Shown here: in pieces, positions 26,861 through 35,847 of the stretch
Numbering within the stretch: position 1 is the first letter of the stretch
How the letters are laid out: each line of letters starts with the position of its first letter
NCBI GenBank assembly: GCA_027531255.1
Contig: JAPZRU010000008.1
Coordinates: 186,001 to 250,000 of the forward strand
Reading direction: 5' to 3'
Source of the DNA: Steroidobacteraceae bacterium
Lineage (GTDB): Bacteria; Pseudomonadota; Gammaproteobacteria; Steroidobacterales; Steroidobacteraceae
Length of the DNA: 64,000 nt
Position numbers and translations under genes: made by a program
Notes under the pieces: generated by a model
Told to the model about the DNA's origin: nothing
The model's database searches: none
Seen by the model: only the letters and a program-made list of their open reading frames with translations

Positions 26861-28300
26861 TCAGCGCGTGGCGTGCGCCAGCAGCACCCGCGACACGCAG
26901 CCCGTCAGCCGCCGCGCGGTCGCGAGGTCCAGGAACTCGTTCGGGCCGTGCGCGTTGGAGTTCGGCCCGAGCACGCCCGTCACCAGGAACTGGGTTTCCG
27001 GGTAGCGCTCCTGCAGCATGCCGATGAACGGGATGCTGCCGCCGGTGCCCATCGTCATCGCCGGCCGGCCGAAGAACTCCTGCGAGCCCCGTGCGATCGC
27101 GCCTTCGAGCCAGCCCGCGAGCGGCAGCGCGTTCCAGCCGGACAGCGACGATGCGACCTCGAACGACACGCGGGCCCCGTAGGGCGGGTCCGCCTCGAGC
27201 GCGCGCTTCACGCTGGCCGCGGCGGCCTCGGCCGGGAGCGTCGGCGGCAGGCGCAGGCTGAGCTTCACCGCGAGCCGCGGCAGCAGCACGTTGCCGGCGT
27301 TACGCAGGGCAGGAAGCCCTTCCGCGCCGGTGATGGTGACGGCCGGCCGCCACGTCGAGTTCAGCAGCAGTTCGAGCGGGTCGTTCGACACGGGGCGCAC
27401 GCCGGGCGCGAACGGCAGCTTGGCCTGGATCGCGGCGCCGAGCACGTCGGCGGTGGCCTTCGCCTGCGCGACGCGTTCCGGCGGGATGCGGACGTGCAGG
27501 TCCTCGAGCAGCACGTCGCCGGTGTGGACGTTCTCGAGCCGCTCCAGCAGCCCACGCAGGATGCGGAACGGCGCGGGGGCGATGCCGGTGCCCATGCCGG
27601 AGTGCACGCCCTCGGTGAGCACCTCGACGTTGAGCGTGCCGACGAGGTTGCCGCGCAGCGAGGTCGTCAGCCAGAACTGCTCGTAGTTGCCGCACTCCGC
27701 GTCGAGGCACACCACGAGGTCGGGGCGGCCGAGGCGGTCCGCGAGGTGCTCGACGTAGAACGGCAGGTCGTAGCTGCCGGATTCCTCGCAGCCCTCGATC
27801 AGGATCGCGCAGCGGGCGTGCGGCAGACCCTGCTCCTGCAGCGCGCGGATCGCGAGCAGGCTGGAATAGACCGCGTAGCCGTCGTCGGCGCCGCCGCGCC
27901 CGTAGAGCCGGCCGTCGCGCACCACGGGCTGCCAGGGGTCGAGACCCGCATCCCAGCCGGTGAATTCCGGCTGCTTGTCGAAGTGCCCGTAGAGCAGGAT
28001 TTCGCCTGGCGCGGTGCCGGGCACGGTGGCGAACAGCACCGGCGTGCGGCCGGGCAACCGCACGACCTCGACCTCGAGGCCGCGGATCGGCTGGCGACGG
28101 CACCAGTCCGCCATCAGCTCGACGGCCCGGTCCATGTGGCCGTGTGCCTGCCAGTCGGGATCGAACAGCGGCGACTTGTTCGGGATCCGGATGTAGGCCT
28201 CGAGGCTCGGTTCGATCGAGCTCCGCCACTCCGCGTCGATCAGCTGCACCGCGTGTGCGCGGTCCAGCGGATCGGTCTTGCCGGCGATCTGGGTGTTCAT
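26861..28300 (-). CDS. M20-family metallopeptidase (dipeptidase-like)
   Basis: 479 residues from ATG 28300; a GAAGGA site is about 10 bases upstream. An in-frame ATG at 28,339 is less well placed. Metal-site motifs are ILLYGHFDKQPEFTGWDAGL (about 101-120, first His and Asp), LYGRGGADDGYAVYSSLLAI (bridging Asp), LIEGCEESGS (catalytic Glu and ligand) and VVCLDAECG. The lid-domain segment EGVHSGMGTGIAP and the C-terminal GPNSNAHGPNEFLDL complete the fold. It probably cleaves dipeptides or related amides in the cytoplasm. No signal peptide is present. Confidence 0.88.
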   Translation of the reverse strand: MNTQIAGKTDPLDRAHAVQLIDAEWRSSIEPSLEAYIRIPNKSPLFDPDWQAHGHMDRAVELMADWCRRQPIRGLEVEVVRLPGRTPVLFATVPGTAPGEILLYGHFDKQPEFTGWDAGLDPWQPVVRDGRLYGRGGADDGYAVYSSLLAIRALQEQGLPHARCAILIEGCEESGSYDLPFYVEHLADRLGRPDLVVCLDAECGNYEQFWLTTSLRGNLVGTLNVEVLTEGVHSGMGTGIAPAPFRILRGLLERLENVHTGDVLLEDLHVRIPPERVAQAKATADVLGAAIQAKLPFAPGVRPVSNDPLELLLNSTWRPAVTITGAEGLPALRNAGNVLLPRLAVKLSLRLPPTLPAEAAAASVKRALEADPPYGARVSFEVASSLSGWNALPLAGWLEGAIARGSQEFFGRPAMTMGTGGSIPFIGMLQERYPETQFLVTGVLGPNSNAHGPNEFLDLATARRLTGCVSRVLLAHATR

Positions 28301-28388
28301 GCTGGTCAGTCCTTCGAGGACTCTCGTTGAGCGGGGCACCGCGCCCGACGCGACCGCGCTCGCGGCCCGCCGGACGGCGTCCCCGGGA

Positions 28389-29207
28389 TCATGCGACCGC
28401 CTCCGCGACTTCCGCCAGCCCGAAGAACCGGACCGCGGTCGCGGTCGTGGCCCGAGCGAGCGTCTCCGGCGGCTCGCCGCGCGCGCGCGCCACGGCGGCG
28501 CACACGTGCGGCAGGTACATCGGCTCGTTGCGTCGCGACTTCGGCTTCGGCTCGAGATCGCGCGGCAGCAGGTAGGGCCCGTCGGTCTCGAGCATCAGCC
28601 GATCCGCGGGTACGAGGCGCACCACGGCATCGAGGTGGCGGCCGCGGCGCTCGTCGCAGATCCAGCCGGTGATGCCGACGTGCAGCCCCATGTCGAGGTA
28701 TTCCGCGGCCTCGTCCGCCGTGCCGGTGAAGCAGTGCGCGACGGCGGGCGGCAGGTCGCGCCCGTAGCTCCGCAGGATGCGGACGAAGTCGGCGTGCGCG
28801 TCCCTCTGGTGCAGGAAGAGCGGTCGCCGCGCGTCGATCGCGAGTTCCAGCTGGGCGCGGAACGCGCGCTCCTGCGCGTCGTGCGGACTGTAGTCGCGGA
28901 AGTAGTCGAGCCCGCACTCGCCGGCGGCCACGACCTCCGGCTCGGCCAGCAGGGTGCGGAGTGCCGGCAGGTCGGCCGTCGACAGCTCGTGCGCGTGATG
29001 CGGGTGCACGCCGGCCGTCGCGTAGAGGCGACCGGGGTGCGCGCGCGCGAGCTCCAGGGCGCGCCGCGAACTCGCGACGGAACTGCCGGTGACGACGAGG
29101 CGGCGGACGCCGGCAGCGGCGGCGCGGCGGATGACGTCGTCGCGATCGGCGTCGTAGCTGTCGTGAGCGAGGTTGATGCCGATGTCGACGAGGGACGGCG
29201 GGTGCAT
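28389..29207 (-). CDS. tatD: TatD-family metal-dependent deoxyribonuclease
   Basis: 272 residues. The N-terminus SLVDIGINLAHDSYD is the TatD subgroup form, which replaces the DxHxH pair of YcfH/YjjV relatives. Later ligands are in TAGVHPHHAHEL (about 65), AAGECGLDYFRDY (about 92), FLHQRDAH, AHCFTG and LETDGPYLLPRDL (about 205-217). TatD enzymes act as 3' to 5' exonucleases in DNA repair and RNA quality control. ATG 29207 has no ribosome site but a TAGACT hexamer 6 bases upstream, so a leaderless transcript is likely. The M20 gene follows on the same strand. Confidence 0.9.
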   Translation of the reverse strand: MHPPSLVDIGINLAHDSYDADRDDVIRRAAAAGVRRLVVTGSSVASSRRALELARAHPGRLYATAGVHPHHAHELSTADLPALRTLLAEPEVVAAGECGLDYFRDYSPHDAQERAFRAQLELAIDARRPLFLHQRDAHADFVRILRSYGRDLPPAVAHCFTGTADEAAEYLDMGLHVGITGWICDERRGRHLDAVVRLVPADRLMLETDGPYLLPRDLEPKPKSRRNEPMYLPHVCAAVARARGEPPETLARATTATAVRFFGLAEVAEAVA

Positions 29208-29213
29208 CCGCGT

Positions 29214-29219
29214 AGTCTA
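29214..29219 (-). promoter_or_regulatory. Putative -10 element for a leaderless tatD transcript
   Basis: On the minus strand TAGACT is followed by 6 bases (ACGCGG) and then ATG 29207. The transcript start would coincide with the start codon. No clear -35 box is seen. Confidence 0.45.
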
Positions 29220-29254
29220 CCGCCGACCCGTGCGCCGGCGGTTCCGGTGGCGAA

Positions 29255-29283
29255 TTGCCGTCGCAGTCCCGCGCCGCGACAAT
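29255..29283 (+). promoter_or_regulatory. Putative sigma-70 promoter of the TPR-protein gene
   Basis: TTGCCG (29,255-29,260), 17 bases, GACAAT (29,278-29,283). This gives a leader of about 33 bases to ATG 29323 and matches the promoter pattern upstream of thrA and the HAD gene. Confidence 0.45.
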
Positions 29284-29322
29284 GCGCGTCACGGCGGGGC
29301 ACCGGGCAGGTCGAGGCACTCG

Positions 29323-30099
29323 ATGGCGAAGTACTCCTGGGTTCGCGGCTCGGTCCTCGCGGCGCTCCTCGCGGCGCTTGCGCCGACGGCGCACGGGGCC
29401 ACCCCGGCGGAACTGTCCGATTTCGAGGCCAAGGCGCAGTACGCCTACTTCACGGCCGACGCCAATGCGCTGCGCGGCCTCGCCCGCACGGTGCGCACGC
29501 TCGGCGAGTCCGAAGACCCGCTGGCGCTCTACCACTACGCGCACGTGCAGTTCAGGCTGCTGCAACTGGGCGCGCTGCGCGAGGACAAGGCCGCGCATCG
29601 CGAGGCGGCGGAGGCGGGCGAGCGCTGCGTCGCGGCGCTCGACCGCGCGCTCGCGCGGAACCGGCGGTTCGCGGAAGCGCTGGCGCTGCAGGGTTCCTGC
29701 TACGGCTACCTCGCGACGCTCGGCACGCTGCGCGCGGTGACGGCCGGGCCGCGCAGCGGTTCGCGCGTCGCCGAAGCCGCGAAGCTCGACCCGCGCAATC
29801 CGCGGGTGCTGCTGGCGCGGGCCTTTTCGCTCTGGTTCGCGCCCGCCGCGTTCGGCGGCGACCGCGAACAGGCGATCCCGCTCTTCCAGCAGGCGGCGGA
29901 GGCCTTCGAGCGCCTGCAGGTGCCGCGCGAGGGTGAGCCCACCTGGGGCGCGGCCGAAGCGTGGCTCTTCGTCGGCCGCGGACAGGAAGTGAAGGGCGAC
30001 CTGCTCGCGGCGCGGACCGCCTACGAAAAGGCGCTGATCGTCGCACCGGAGTTCCGCGCCGTGCAGTCCCGCCGCGCGTCGCTCGGGGTCGCGCGCTGA
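29323..30099 (+). CDS. Exported TPR-repeat protein
   Basis: 258 residues from ATG 29323. A signal peptide is evident (short basic start, then VLAALLAALAPTAHGA, cleavage near residue 27). The mature part is helical, with tetratricopeptide-like segments: DPLALYHYAHVQFRLLQLGA, FAEALALQGSCYGYLATLG and a final GDLLAARTAYEKALIVAPEF, where the TPR consensus is clearest. It probably acts as a periplasmic scaffold; the partner is unknown. The SGNH hydrolase gene starts 1 base after its stop, so the two are likely co-transcribed. Confidence 0.7.
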   Translation: MAKYSWVRGSVLAALLAALAPTAHGATPAELSDFEAKAQYAYFTADANALRGLARTVRTLGESEDPLALYHYAHVQFRLLQLGALREDKAAHREAAEAGERCVAALDRALARNRRFAEALALQGSCYGYLATLGTLRAVTAGPRSGSRVAEAAKLDPRNPRVLLARAFSLWFAPAAFGGDREQAIPLFQQAAEAFERLQVPREGEPTWGAAEAWLFVGRGQEVKGDLLAARTAYEKALIVAPEFRAVQSRRASLGVAR

Positions 30100-30100
30100 A

Positions 30101-30817
30101 GTGCTGCGCGGCGACGAATGGCGCTGGTGGCCGCTCGCGCCGTGGCTGCTGTGGCAGGGCCTTGCAGCGCGGACGCGCGTGCCGAGGCTGCCGCCGGTGG
30201 TCGACCGCGTGGGGGAGTGCGAGGGCAGCGCGCCCGCGCTGGACCTGATTGCGCTCGGGGATTCGACGATCGCCGGCGTCGGTTGCGTCACGCAGTCCGA
30301 GGCGCTGACGGGATCGACCGCCAGGTATCTCGCGAGCCGCTCGGGCCGCGCCGTACGCTGGCGTGCGCACGGGGTCTCCGGTCTGACGGCCGCGGGAATC
30401 CGGCGTACGCTGCTGCCGGGAGCGCTGCAGTACGCACCCGACGTGGTCGTGCTCTCGGTCGGCGTGAACGACGCCGTTCGCGGCCGCGCGCCGGCGGATT
30501 TCGCGGCGGACCTCGCCGCGATCGTCGACGCGCTGCTCGCGGCGGCGAACGAGCGTGGCCGCACGGTGCGCGTGATCTACGCGGGCATGCCGCCCATGGG
30601 CTGCTTCCCGGCGCTGCAGTGGCCGCTCGCGGGTCTGCTCGCGGCCCGCGCCGTGGCGCTCGCGGCCGCGGCTGCCGACGCCCTCGAGGGCAGAGCGGCG
30701 GTAGTGCGTTTCCCGGCAGCGCTCGACCGGGACACCTTCGCGAGCGACGGTTTCCACCCGGGCCCCGTCGGCTGCGCGCGCTGGTCGGAGTGGGTGGGCG
30801 CACTCGCGCTGCGCTGA
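30101..30817 (+). CDS. SGNH/GDSL hydrolase
   Basis: 238 residues from GTG 30101, immediately after the TPR gene. SGNH blocks are visible: LIALGDSTIAGVGC (block I, nucleophile Ser, about 48-61), AHGVSGLTAAGIR (block II Gly), VVLSVGVNDAVRG (block III Asn, about 111-123) and SDGFHPGPVGCARW (block V Asp and His, about 210-223). A hydrophobic N-terminal stretch (WWPLAPWLLWQGLAA) may anchor it in the membrane. These enzymes are esterases, lipases or O-acetyl carbohydrate hydrolases; the substrate cannot be told. Confidence 0.82.
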   Translation: MLRGDEWRWWPLAPWLLWQGLAARTRVPRLPPVVDRVGECEGSAPALDLIALGDSTIAGVGCVTQSEALTGSTARYLASRSGRAVRWRAHGVSGLTAAGIRRTLLPGALQYAPDVVVLSVGVNDAVRGRAPADFAADLAAIVDALLAAANERGRTVRVIYAGMPPMGCFPALQWPLAGLLAARAVALAAAAADALEGRAAVVRFPAALDRDTFASDGFHPGPVGCARWSEWVGALALR

Positions 30818-30888
30818 ACGCAGAGTGTTCGGCGCTCGGCAACACCTGCCGAAGCGATTGCGGGCGGGGCTCCGGGCGAGGCGTTTGG

Positions 30889-30894
30889 TATGAT
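30889..30894 (+). promoter_or_regulatory. Putative -10 element upstream of fadH
   Basis: TATGAT lies 11 bases before ATG 30906, so the leader would be only a few bases. A TTG-containing -35 at the usual distance is missing. Confidence 0.35.
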
Positions 30895-30905
30895 CGCCCC
30901 GCGCC

Positions 30906-32951
30906 ATGACGCCGCAGTCCCCGTCGCCGTTCCCCCACCTGCTCGCGCCGCTCGACCTCGGCTGGGTCAGGCTTCGCAACCGCGCGCTGATGGGCTCGAT
31001 GCACACGGGCCTCGAGGACCGTGAAGAGGACTACCCGAAGCTCGCGGCCTATTTCGCGGAACGCGCGCGCGGCGGCGCCGGGCTGATCGTCACGGGTGGC
31101 ATCGCGCCGAACCGCGCGGGCTGGCTGGCCCCGTTTGCCGGCAAGTTGAGCGCGCGGCGCGAAGTGCCGCGCCATCGTCTGGTCACGGCGGCGGTGCACG
31201 GCGAGGGCGGCCACATCTGCCTGCAGATCCTGCACGCCGGCCGCTACGCGCACCATCCGCTGTCCGTGGCGCCCTCGGCAGTGAAGGCGCCCATCTCGAA
31301 GTTCAAGCCGTGGGCGCTCACCTCGCGCGGCGTGCTGCGCCAGGTGGACGCGTTCGCGCGCACCGCGGCGCTGGCCCGCGAGGCCGGCTACGACGGCGTC
31401 GAGATCATGGGCAGCGAGGGCTACCTGATCAACCAGTTCATCGTCGCGCGCACGAACCGGCGCACCGACGATTGGGGCGGGTCGTACGCCAACCGGATCC
31501 GCTTCGCCCTCGAGACCGTGAAGCGCGTGCGCGCCGCGGCCGGCCCCGACTTCATCGTGATCTTCCGGCTGTCGATGCTCGACCTCGTCGAGGGCGGCAG
31601 TTCCTGGGACGAGGTGGTCACGCTCGCTCAGGGCCTCGAGGCGGCAGGGGCCACGCTGCTGAACACCGGCATCGGCTGGCACGAGGCGCGAATCCCGACG
31701 ATCGCGACCATGGTGCCGCGTGCCGCATTCGCGTGGGTCACGCAGCGCCTGCGCCCGCACGTGAAGCTGCCGCTGATCGCGACCAACCGGATCAACGACC
31801 CCGCGGTCGCGGACTCGCTGCTCGCGTCGGGCGGCATCGACCTCGTGTCGATGGCGCGACCCTTCCTCGCGGACCCGGAGTTCGTGAGGAAGGCCGCCGA
31901 GAACCGCGCCGACGAGATCAACACGTGCATCGCCTGCAACCAGGCCTGCCTCGACCACGTGTTCGAGGGCAAGCCCGCGAGCTGCCTCGTGAACCCGCGC
32001 GCCGGCCGCGAGACCGAGCTGGTCTACCGGGCGGCGTCGAGGCCCCGCCGGGTCGCGGTGGTGGGCGCCGGTCCTGCCGGCCTGTCCTGCGCGACCGTGG
32101 CCGCGGAGCGCGGCCACCGCGTGGTGCTGTTCGATCGCGCCGCGGAGATCGGCGGCCAGTTCAACCTGGCGAAGCGGATCCCCGGCAAGGAAGAATTCCA
32201 CGCCACGCTGCGCTACTTCCGCACGCGGCTCGCGCAGCTCGGGGTCGAGGTTCGCCTGCAGAGCGAAGCCACCGCGGCGACCCTCGCCGCCGAAGGCTAC
32301 GATGCCGTCGTGCTGGCCACGGGCATCCGGCCGCGGACGCCGCAGCTGCCGGGCATCGATCACCCGAAAGTGGTCTCGTACGTGGACGTGCTCGCGCGCG
32401 GCGCGCCCGTGGGTCGCCGGGTCGCGATCGTCGGCGCCGGTGGCATCGGCTTCGACGTCGCGGAGTACCTGACGCACGACGACGGCCACGCCGCGAGCAT
32501 CGATGTCGAGGCCTTCGCACGGGAGTGGGGCATCGACCTCGAGTTGCAGCACCCCGGCGGCGTCATCGGCAGTCACGGGCAGGCGAGCAGCACGCGCCGC
32601 GAGGTCTGGCTGCTCCAGCGCAAGGCCACGAAGCCGGGCGAGGGCCTGGGCAAGACCACGGGGTGGATCCATCGCATTCAGCTGCGCCGACGCGGCGTGC
32701 AGATGATCGGCGGGGTCACCTACGAGCGGATCGACGACGAGGGCCTGCACGTGCGGATCGGCGAGCAGGCGCGCGTGCTCCCGGTCGACACCGTGGTGAT
32801 CTGCGCCGGGCAGGAGCCGCTCCGCGAGATCGAGGAACCGGTGCGCGCGCTCGGCGTCGCGACCCACCGCATCGGCGGTGCCGACGTCGCCGCGGAGCTC
32901 GACGCGAAGCGGGCGATCGAGCAGGGCGCACGCGTGGCGGCCGCACTGTGA
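30906..32951 (+). CDS. fadH: NADPH-dependent 2,4-dienoyl-CoA reductase / old-yellow-enzyme family
   Basis: 681 residues, the usual three-part layout. The FMN TIM barrel is at about 8-330, including LQILHAGRYAHHP and GSEGYLINQFIVARTNRR. The 4Fe-4S Cys cluster is CIACNQACLD and a following Cys in ASCLVNPR (about 339-362). The FAD domain begins at VAVVGAGPAGLSCATVA (about 382), and a second dinucleotide loop is VAIVGAGGIGFDVAEYL (about 504). It reduces double bonds of unsaturated acyl-CoA in beta-oxidation. The YgjP-type gene overlaps or abuts its stop; the pair is also neighbouring in E. coli (fadH, ygjP region), supporting the call. Confidence 0.92.
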   Translation: MTPQSPSPFPHLLAPLDLGWVRLRNRALMGSMHTGLEDREEDYPKLAAYFAERARGGAGLIVTGGIAPNRAGWLAPFAGKLSARREVPRHRLVTAAVHGEGGHICLQILHAGRYAHHPLSVAPSAVKAPISKFKPWALTSRGVLRQVDAFARTAALAREAGYDGVEIMGSEGYLINQFIVARTNRRTDDWGGSYANRIRFALETVKRVRAAAGPDFIVIFRLSMLDLVEGGSSWDEVVTLAQGLEAAGATLLNTGIGWHEARIPTIATMVPRAAFAWVTQRLRPHVKLPLIATNRINDPAVADSLLASGGIDLVSMARPFLADPEFVRKAAENRADEINTCIACNQACLDHVFEGKPASCLVNPRAGRETELVYRAASRPRRVAVVGAGPAGLSCATVAAERGHRVVLFDRAAEIGGQFNLAKRIPGKEEFHATLRYFRTRLAQLGVEVRLQSEATAATLAAEGYDAVVLATGIRPRTPQLPGIDHPKVVSYVDVLARGAPVGRRVAIVGAGGIGFDVAEYLTHDDGHAASIDVEAFAREWGIDLELQHPGGVIGSHGQASSTRREVWLLQRKATKPGEGLGKTTGWIHRIQLRRRGVQMIGGVTYERIDDEGLHVRIGEQARVLPVDTVVICAGQEPLREIEEPVRALGVATHRIGGADVAAELDAKRAIEQGARVAAAL

Positions 32952-32965
32952 GGAGACCGGCCGCC

Positions 32966-33709
32966 GTGGCCCGTGGAGCCGAGCGGGGCCAACTGCAACT
33001 CTTCGACCCCCGGAGCCGCGAACCGGAGTTCGAGGTCCGCATCAGTCGGCGCGCGCGCCGGTTGACGGTCCGCGTCTACCCCGGCGGACGCGTGCAGGTC
33101 ACCGTGCCCGCGGGGATGACCCCGCACGCGGTCGAGCGCTTCGTCGTCCGGCACCGCGCGTGGATCGATGCCCGCGTCGCGGAGTTCCGGCTGCGGCCGG
33201 CACCCGACCGCCATCCCCTGCCGACCGAACTCGAGCTGCGGGCGCTGGGCGAGCGCTGGAGCGTGGACTTTCGCCCCCGAGCGCGCGGCGGCTGGTCGGA
33301 GGTCCGCCCCGGCCAACTGCTGATCCACGCCGACCCGGCGGACGTGCCGCGGGCGCGGGAGTCGCTGCGGGTCTGGCTCGGGGACCGCGGCCGGCGCGCG
33401 CTCGAACCCTGGCTCGACCGTGAATCCGCGGCGACGGGGCTGCAGTACGAGCGCGTCCAGATCCGCCGCCAGCGCACCCGGTGGGGCAGCTGCTCGCGGG
33501 CGGGAACCATCAGCCTCAACGTGTCGCTGCTGTTCCAGCCGCCGGCCGTCGTCCGCTACCTGCTGGTCCACGAACTGTGTCACACCCGGCACATGAACCA
33601 CTCGGCGCGCTTCTGGCGACTCGTCGAGCAGCACGAGCCGGAGTGGCGGTCCCTGGACCGCGTCCTCGGGCAGGGCTGGCGCGAAGTACCGGACTGGGTG
33701 TACGCCTAG
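32966..33709 (+). CDS. YgjP-like zinc metallopeptidase (DUF45/WLM clan)
   Basis: 247 residues from GTG 32966, placed 10 bases after AGGAG. GTG 32948, overlapping the fadH stop as GTGA, is the alternative. The zinc site HELCHTRHMNHSARFW (about 199-214) has HExxH and a distal His, preceded by RRQRTRWGSCSRAGTISLN, the family's signature WGSC region. The N-terminal half is a beta-rich domain with conserved arginines. Members are predicted metal-dependent proteases of unknown substrate. Being next to fadH is also seen in other gammaproteobacteria. Confidence 0.85.
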   Translation: MARGAERGQLQLFDPRSREPEFEVRISRRARRLTVRVYPGGRVQVTVPAGMTPHAVERFVVRHRAWIDARVAEFRLRPAPDRHPLPTELELRALGERWSVDFRPRARGGWSEVRPGQLLIHADPADVPRARESLRVWLGDRGRRALEPWLDRESAATGLQYERVQIRRQRTRWGSCSRAGTISLNVSLLFQPPAVVRYLLVHELCHTRHMNHSARFWRLVEQHEPEWRSLDRVLGQGWREVPDWVYA

Positions 33710-33715
33710 CCCGCG

Positions 33716-33721
33716 TATACT
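33716..33721 (+). promoter_or_regulatory. Putative -10 element upstream of the class I DAHP synthase gene
   Basis: TATACT, overlapping the end of the preceding gene's downstream flank, would give a leader of roughly 85-90 bases. No good -35 is seen, and no leader peptide rich in aromatic codons is seen. Confidence 0.35.
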
Positions 33722-33813
33722 GACGGGCTCGGGCGCGGCGACCGCCGCACGCCCGAAGTTCCAGCTCCCGACACGACCCGCACTGACGCGCCCCGCGGCG
33801 CACCGGAACCGCC

Positions 33814-34905
33814 ATGTCGACCCGTCTCTACAACGTCAACGTCCTGTCGAGCGAACTGCTGCCGACGCCCGAGCAGATCAAGGGCGAACTCCCGCTGGTC
33901 GGGCCCGCCGAGGAGTTCATCTGGCGCTCGCGCGAAACGATCCGAGCGATCCTCGAGCGTCGGGATCCGCGCGTGTTCGTCGTCGTGGGACCCTGCTCGA
34001 TCCACGATGTCGCCGCGGCGCAGGAGTACGCTGCGCGCCTGAAGTTGCTCGCGGCGCGCGTGCAGAAGACGCTCTACGTGGTCATGCGCGTCTACTTCGA
34101 GAAGCCGCGCACGACGGTGGGCTGGAAGGGCCTGATCAACGACCCCGACATGGACGACTCCTTCCACGTCGAGAAGGGCATCCGGATCGCGCGTGGGCTG
34201 CTCCTGTGGCTGGCGGAACGCGGTATCCCGGCCGCGACCGAGGCGCTCGACCCGATCATGCCGCAGTACCTGCACGACCTGATCACGTGGACCGCGATCG
34301 GCGCGCGTACGACGGAATCGCAGACGCACCGCGAGATGGCTTCCGGCCTCTCGACGCCGGTGGGGTTCAAGAACGGCACCGACGGCTCGCTCGCCGTCGC
34401 GATCAACGCGCTGCAGAGCGCGCGCAGCCCGCACCACTTCCTCGGCATCACCGAGAGCGGGCAGTCGGCCGTGCTGCGCACGCGCGGCAACGCCCACGGG
34501 CACCTCGTGCTGCGCGGCGGCGGCGGGCGCCCGAACTACGACTCGGTCAGCGTCGCGCTGTGCGAGCAGGCGCTCAGGAAGGCCGGCCTGCCCGTGAACG
34601 TCGTCGTCGACTGCAGCCACGGCAACTCCAACAAGGACCCGGAACTGCAGCCGCTGGTCGCCGAGAACTGCGCGAACCAGGTACTCGAGGGCAACGAGTC
34701 GATCGTCGGCCTGATGCTGGAGAGCCACCTGCACGCCGGCAGCCAGCTGATCCCGGCGGATCGCGCGCAGCTGCGCTACGGCGTGTCGGTCACCGACGCG
34801 TGCATCGGCTGGGAAACCACGGAGCAACTGCTGGTCGCGCTGCACCAGCGGCTGCAGGCCGCGCCGCGCTTTGCGGTGGCGCGGCAGGCGGCGAGCGGGC
34901 GCTAG
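33814..34905 (+). CDS. aroF: Class I 3-deoxy-7-phosphoheptulonate (DAHP) synthase
   Basis: 363 residues, the length of AroF/AroG/AroH. It condenses PEP and erythrose-4-phosphate, the first step of aromatic amino-acid synthesis. Motifs are VVVGPCSIHDVAAAQEYA (about 50-67; PEP site and metal Cys), MRVYFEKPRTTVGWKGLIND (about 91-110), GARTTESQTHREMASGLSTP (Lys/Arg phosphate site and metal ligands nearby), VGFKNGTDGS and DCSHGNSNKD. Feedback type (Phe, Tyr or Trp) cannot be fixed by eye; the symbol is therefore tentative. A second, unrelated class II enzyme lies at 57,854. Confidence 0.9.
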   Translation: MSTRLYNVNVLSSELLPTPEQIKGELPLVGPAEEFIWRSRETIRAILERRDPRVFVVVGPCSIHDVAAAQEYAARLKLLAARVQKTLYVVMRVYFEKPRTTVGWKGLINDPDMDDSFHVEKGIRIARGLLLWLAERGIPAATEALDPIMPQYLHDLITWTAIGARTTESQTHREMASGLSTPVGFKNGTDGSLAVAINALQSARSPHHFLGITESGQSAVLRTRGNAHGHLVLRGGGGRPNYDSVSVALCEQALRKAGLPVNVVVDCSHGNSNKDPELQPLVAENCANQVLEGNESIVGLMLESHLHAGSQLIPADRAQLRYGVSVTDACIGWETTEQLLVALHQRLQAAPRFAVARQAASGR

Positions 34906-34938
34906 GCGCGGCCCGCGGAGCGCCGAGGGTCCCGCGCG

Positions 34939-35847
34939 GTGCGAACCGCAGGCCGCGCGCGGCCGCTCGCGGTGCTCGCGATCGCCGTGCTCGGGATGAG
35001 CCACGGCGCGATCTTCGCGCGGCTCGCCGAGGCCGAGGCGCTCGCGATCGCGGCGTGGCGGCTCGCGCTCGCGACGCTGGTGGTGCTGCCGCTGGCACTG
35101 GCCTTCGGTCGGTTGCGCGCGCACTCGCGCCGCGCCGAACTCGCGGCGGTGCTGGCGGGCATGCTGCTGGCGCTCCACTTCGCGGCCTGGATCGCGTCGC
35201 TCGACCACACCACCGTCGCCCAGAGCGTCGTGCTCGTGACCACCGCGCCGATCTGGGTCGCGGTGCTCGGTCGGCTGCTCGGCCTCGTGCGGCTCGCGCC
35301 CGCCGGCTGGTTCGCGATCGGCCTGTGCCTCGCGGGGTCCGCCGTGATCGCGGGGCCCGATCTGCTGACGGGCGGCTCGTGGCGGGGAAATGCGCTGGCG
35401 CTCGCGGGCGCGGTCGCGGTGGCCGCCTACCTGCTGGCGGCGCGCGAGGCACAGCGGGAGATCGACTTCCTCGGTTTCGTCGCGCGCGCGTACGGCATCG
35501 GTGCGCTGGCGCTGGTTGCGGCCGTGCTCGCGACGGGCACGCCCGCGTCGGGCTTCGCCGCCCCGACCTGGCTCGCCCTGATCGCGCTGGCGCTGGTCTC
35601 GCAGCTGGTCGGGCACGGCGGGGCCAACTGGGCACTGCGCCACCTGTCGCCCGCGTTCGTGTCGGTCGCGCTGATCGGCGAGCCGGTGCTCGCGGCCGTG
35701 GCTGCGTGGTGGCTGTTCGCGGAGCCGGTGACGGCGAGCACCGCCGCGGGCGGTGTCCTCATCCTCGCGGGCTTGCTGCTCGCCGGCCGCGCGCTGCTCG
35801 CCGACGAGCGCACGCGCGAGGACGCGGCCCGCCGCGGCGCGAGCTAG
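34939..35847 (+). CDS. EamA/DMT-family transporter
   Basis: 302 residues from GTG 34939 with 10 predicted membrane helices in two EamA repeats. The first starts at LAVLAIAVLGMSHGAIFARL and the second includes GNALALAGAVAVAAYLLAA and GGANWALRHLSPAFVSVAL. Drug/metabolite transporters of this type export amino acids or metabolites; the cargo is unknown. Its TAG stop shares the CTAG palindrome with the stop of the convergent msrQ gene. Confidence 0.85.
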   Translation: MRTAGRARPLAVLAIAVLGMSHGAIFARLAEAEALAIAAWRLALATLVVLPLALAFGRLRAHSRRAELAAVLAGMLLALHFAAWIASLDHTTVAQSVVLVTTAPIWVAVLGRLLGLVRLAPAGWFAIGLCLAGSAVIAGPDLLTGGSWRGNALALAGAVAVAAYLLAAREAQREIDFLGFVARAYGIGALALVAAVLATGTPASGFAAPTWLALIALALVSQLVGHGGANWALRHLSPAFVSVALIGEPVLAAVAAWWLFAEPVTASTAAGGVLILAGLLLAGRALLADERTREDAARRGAS

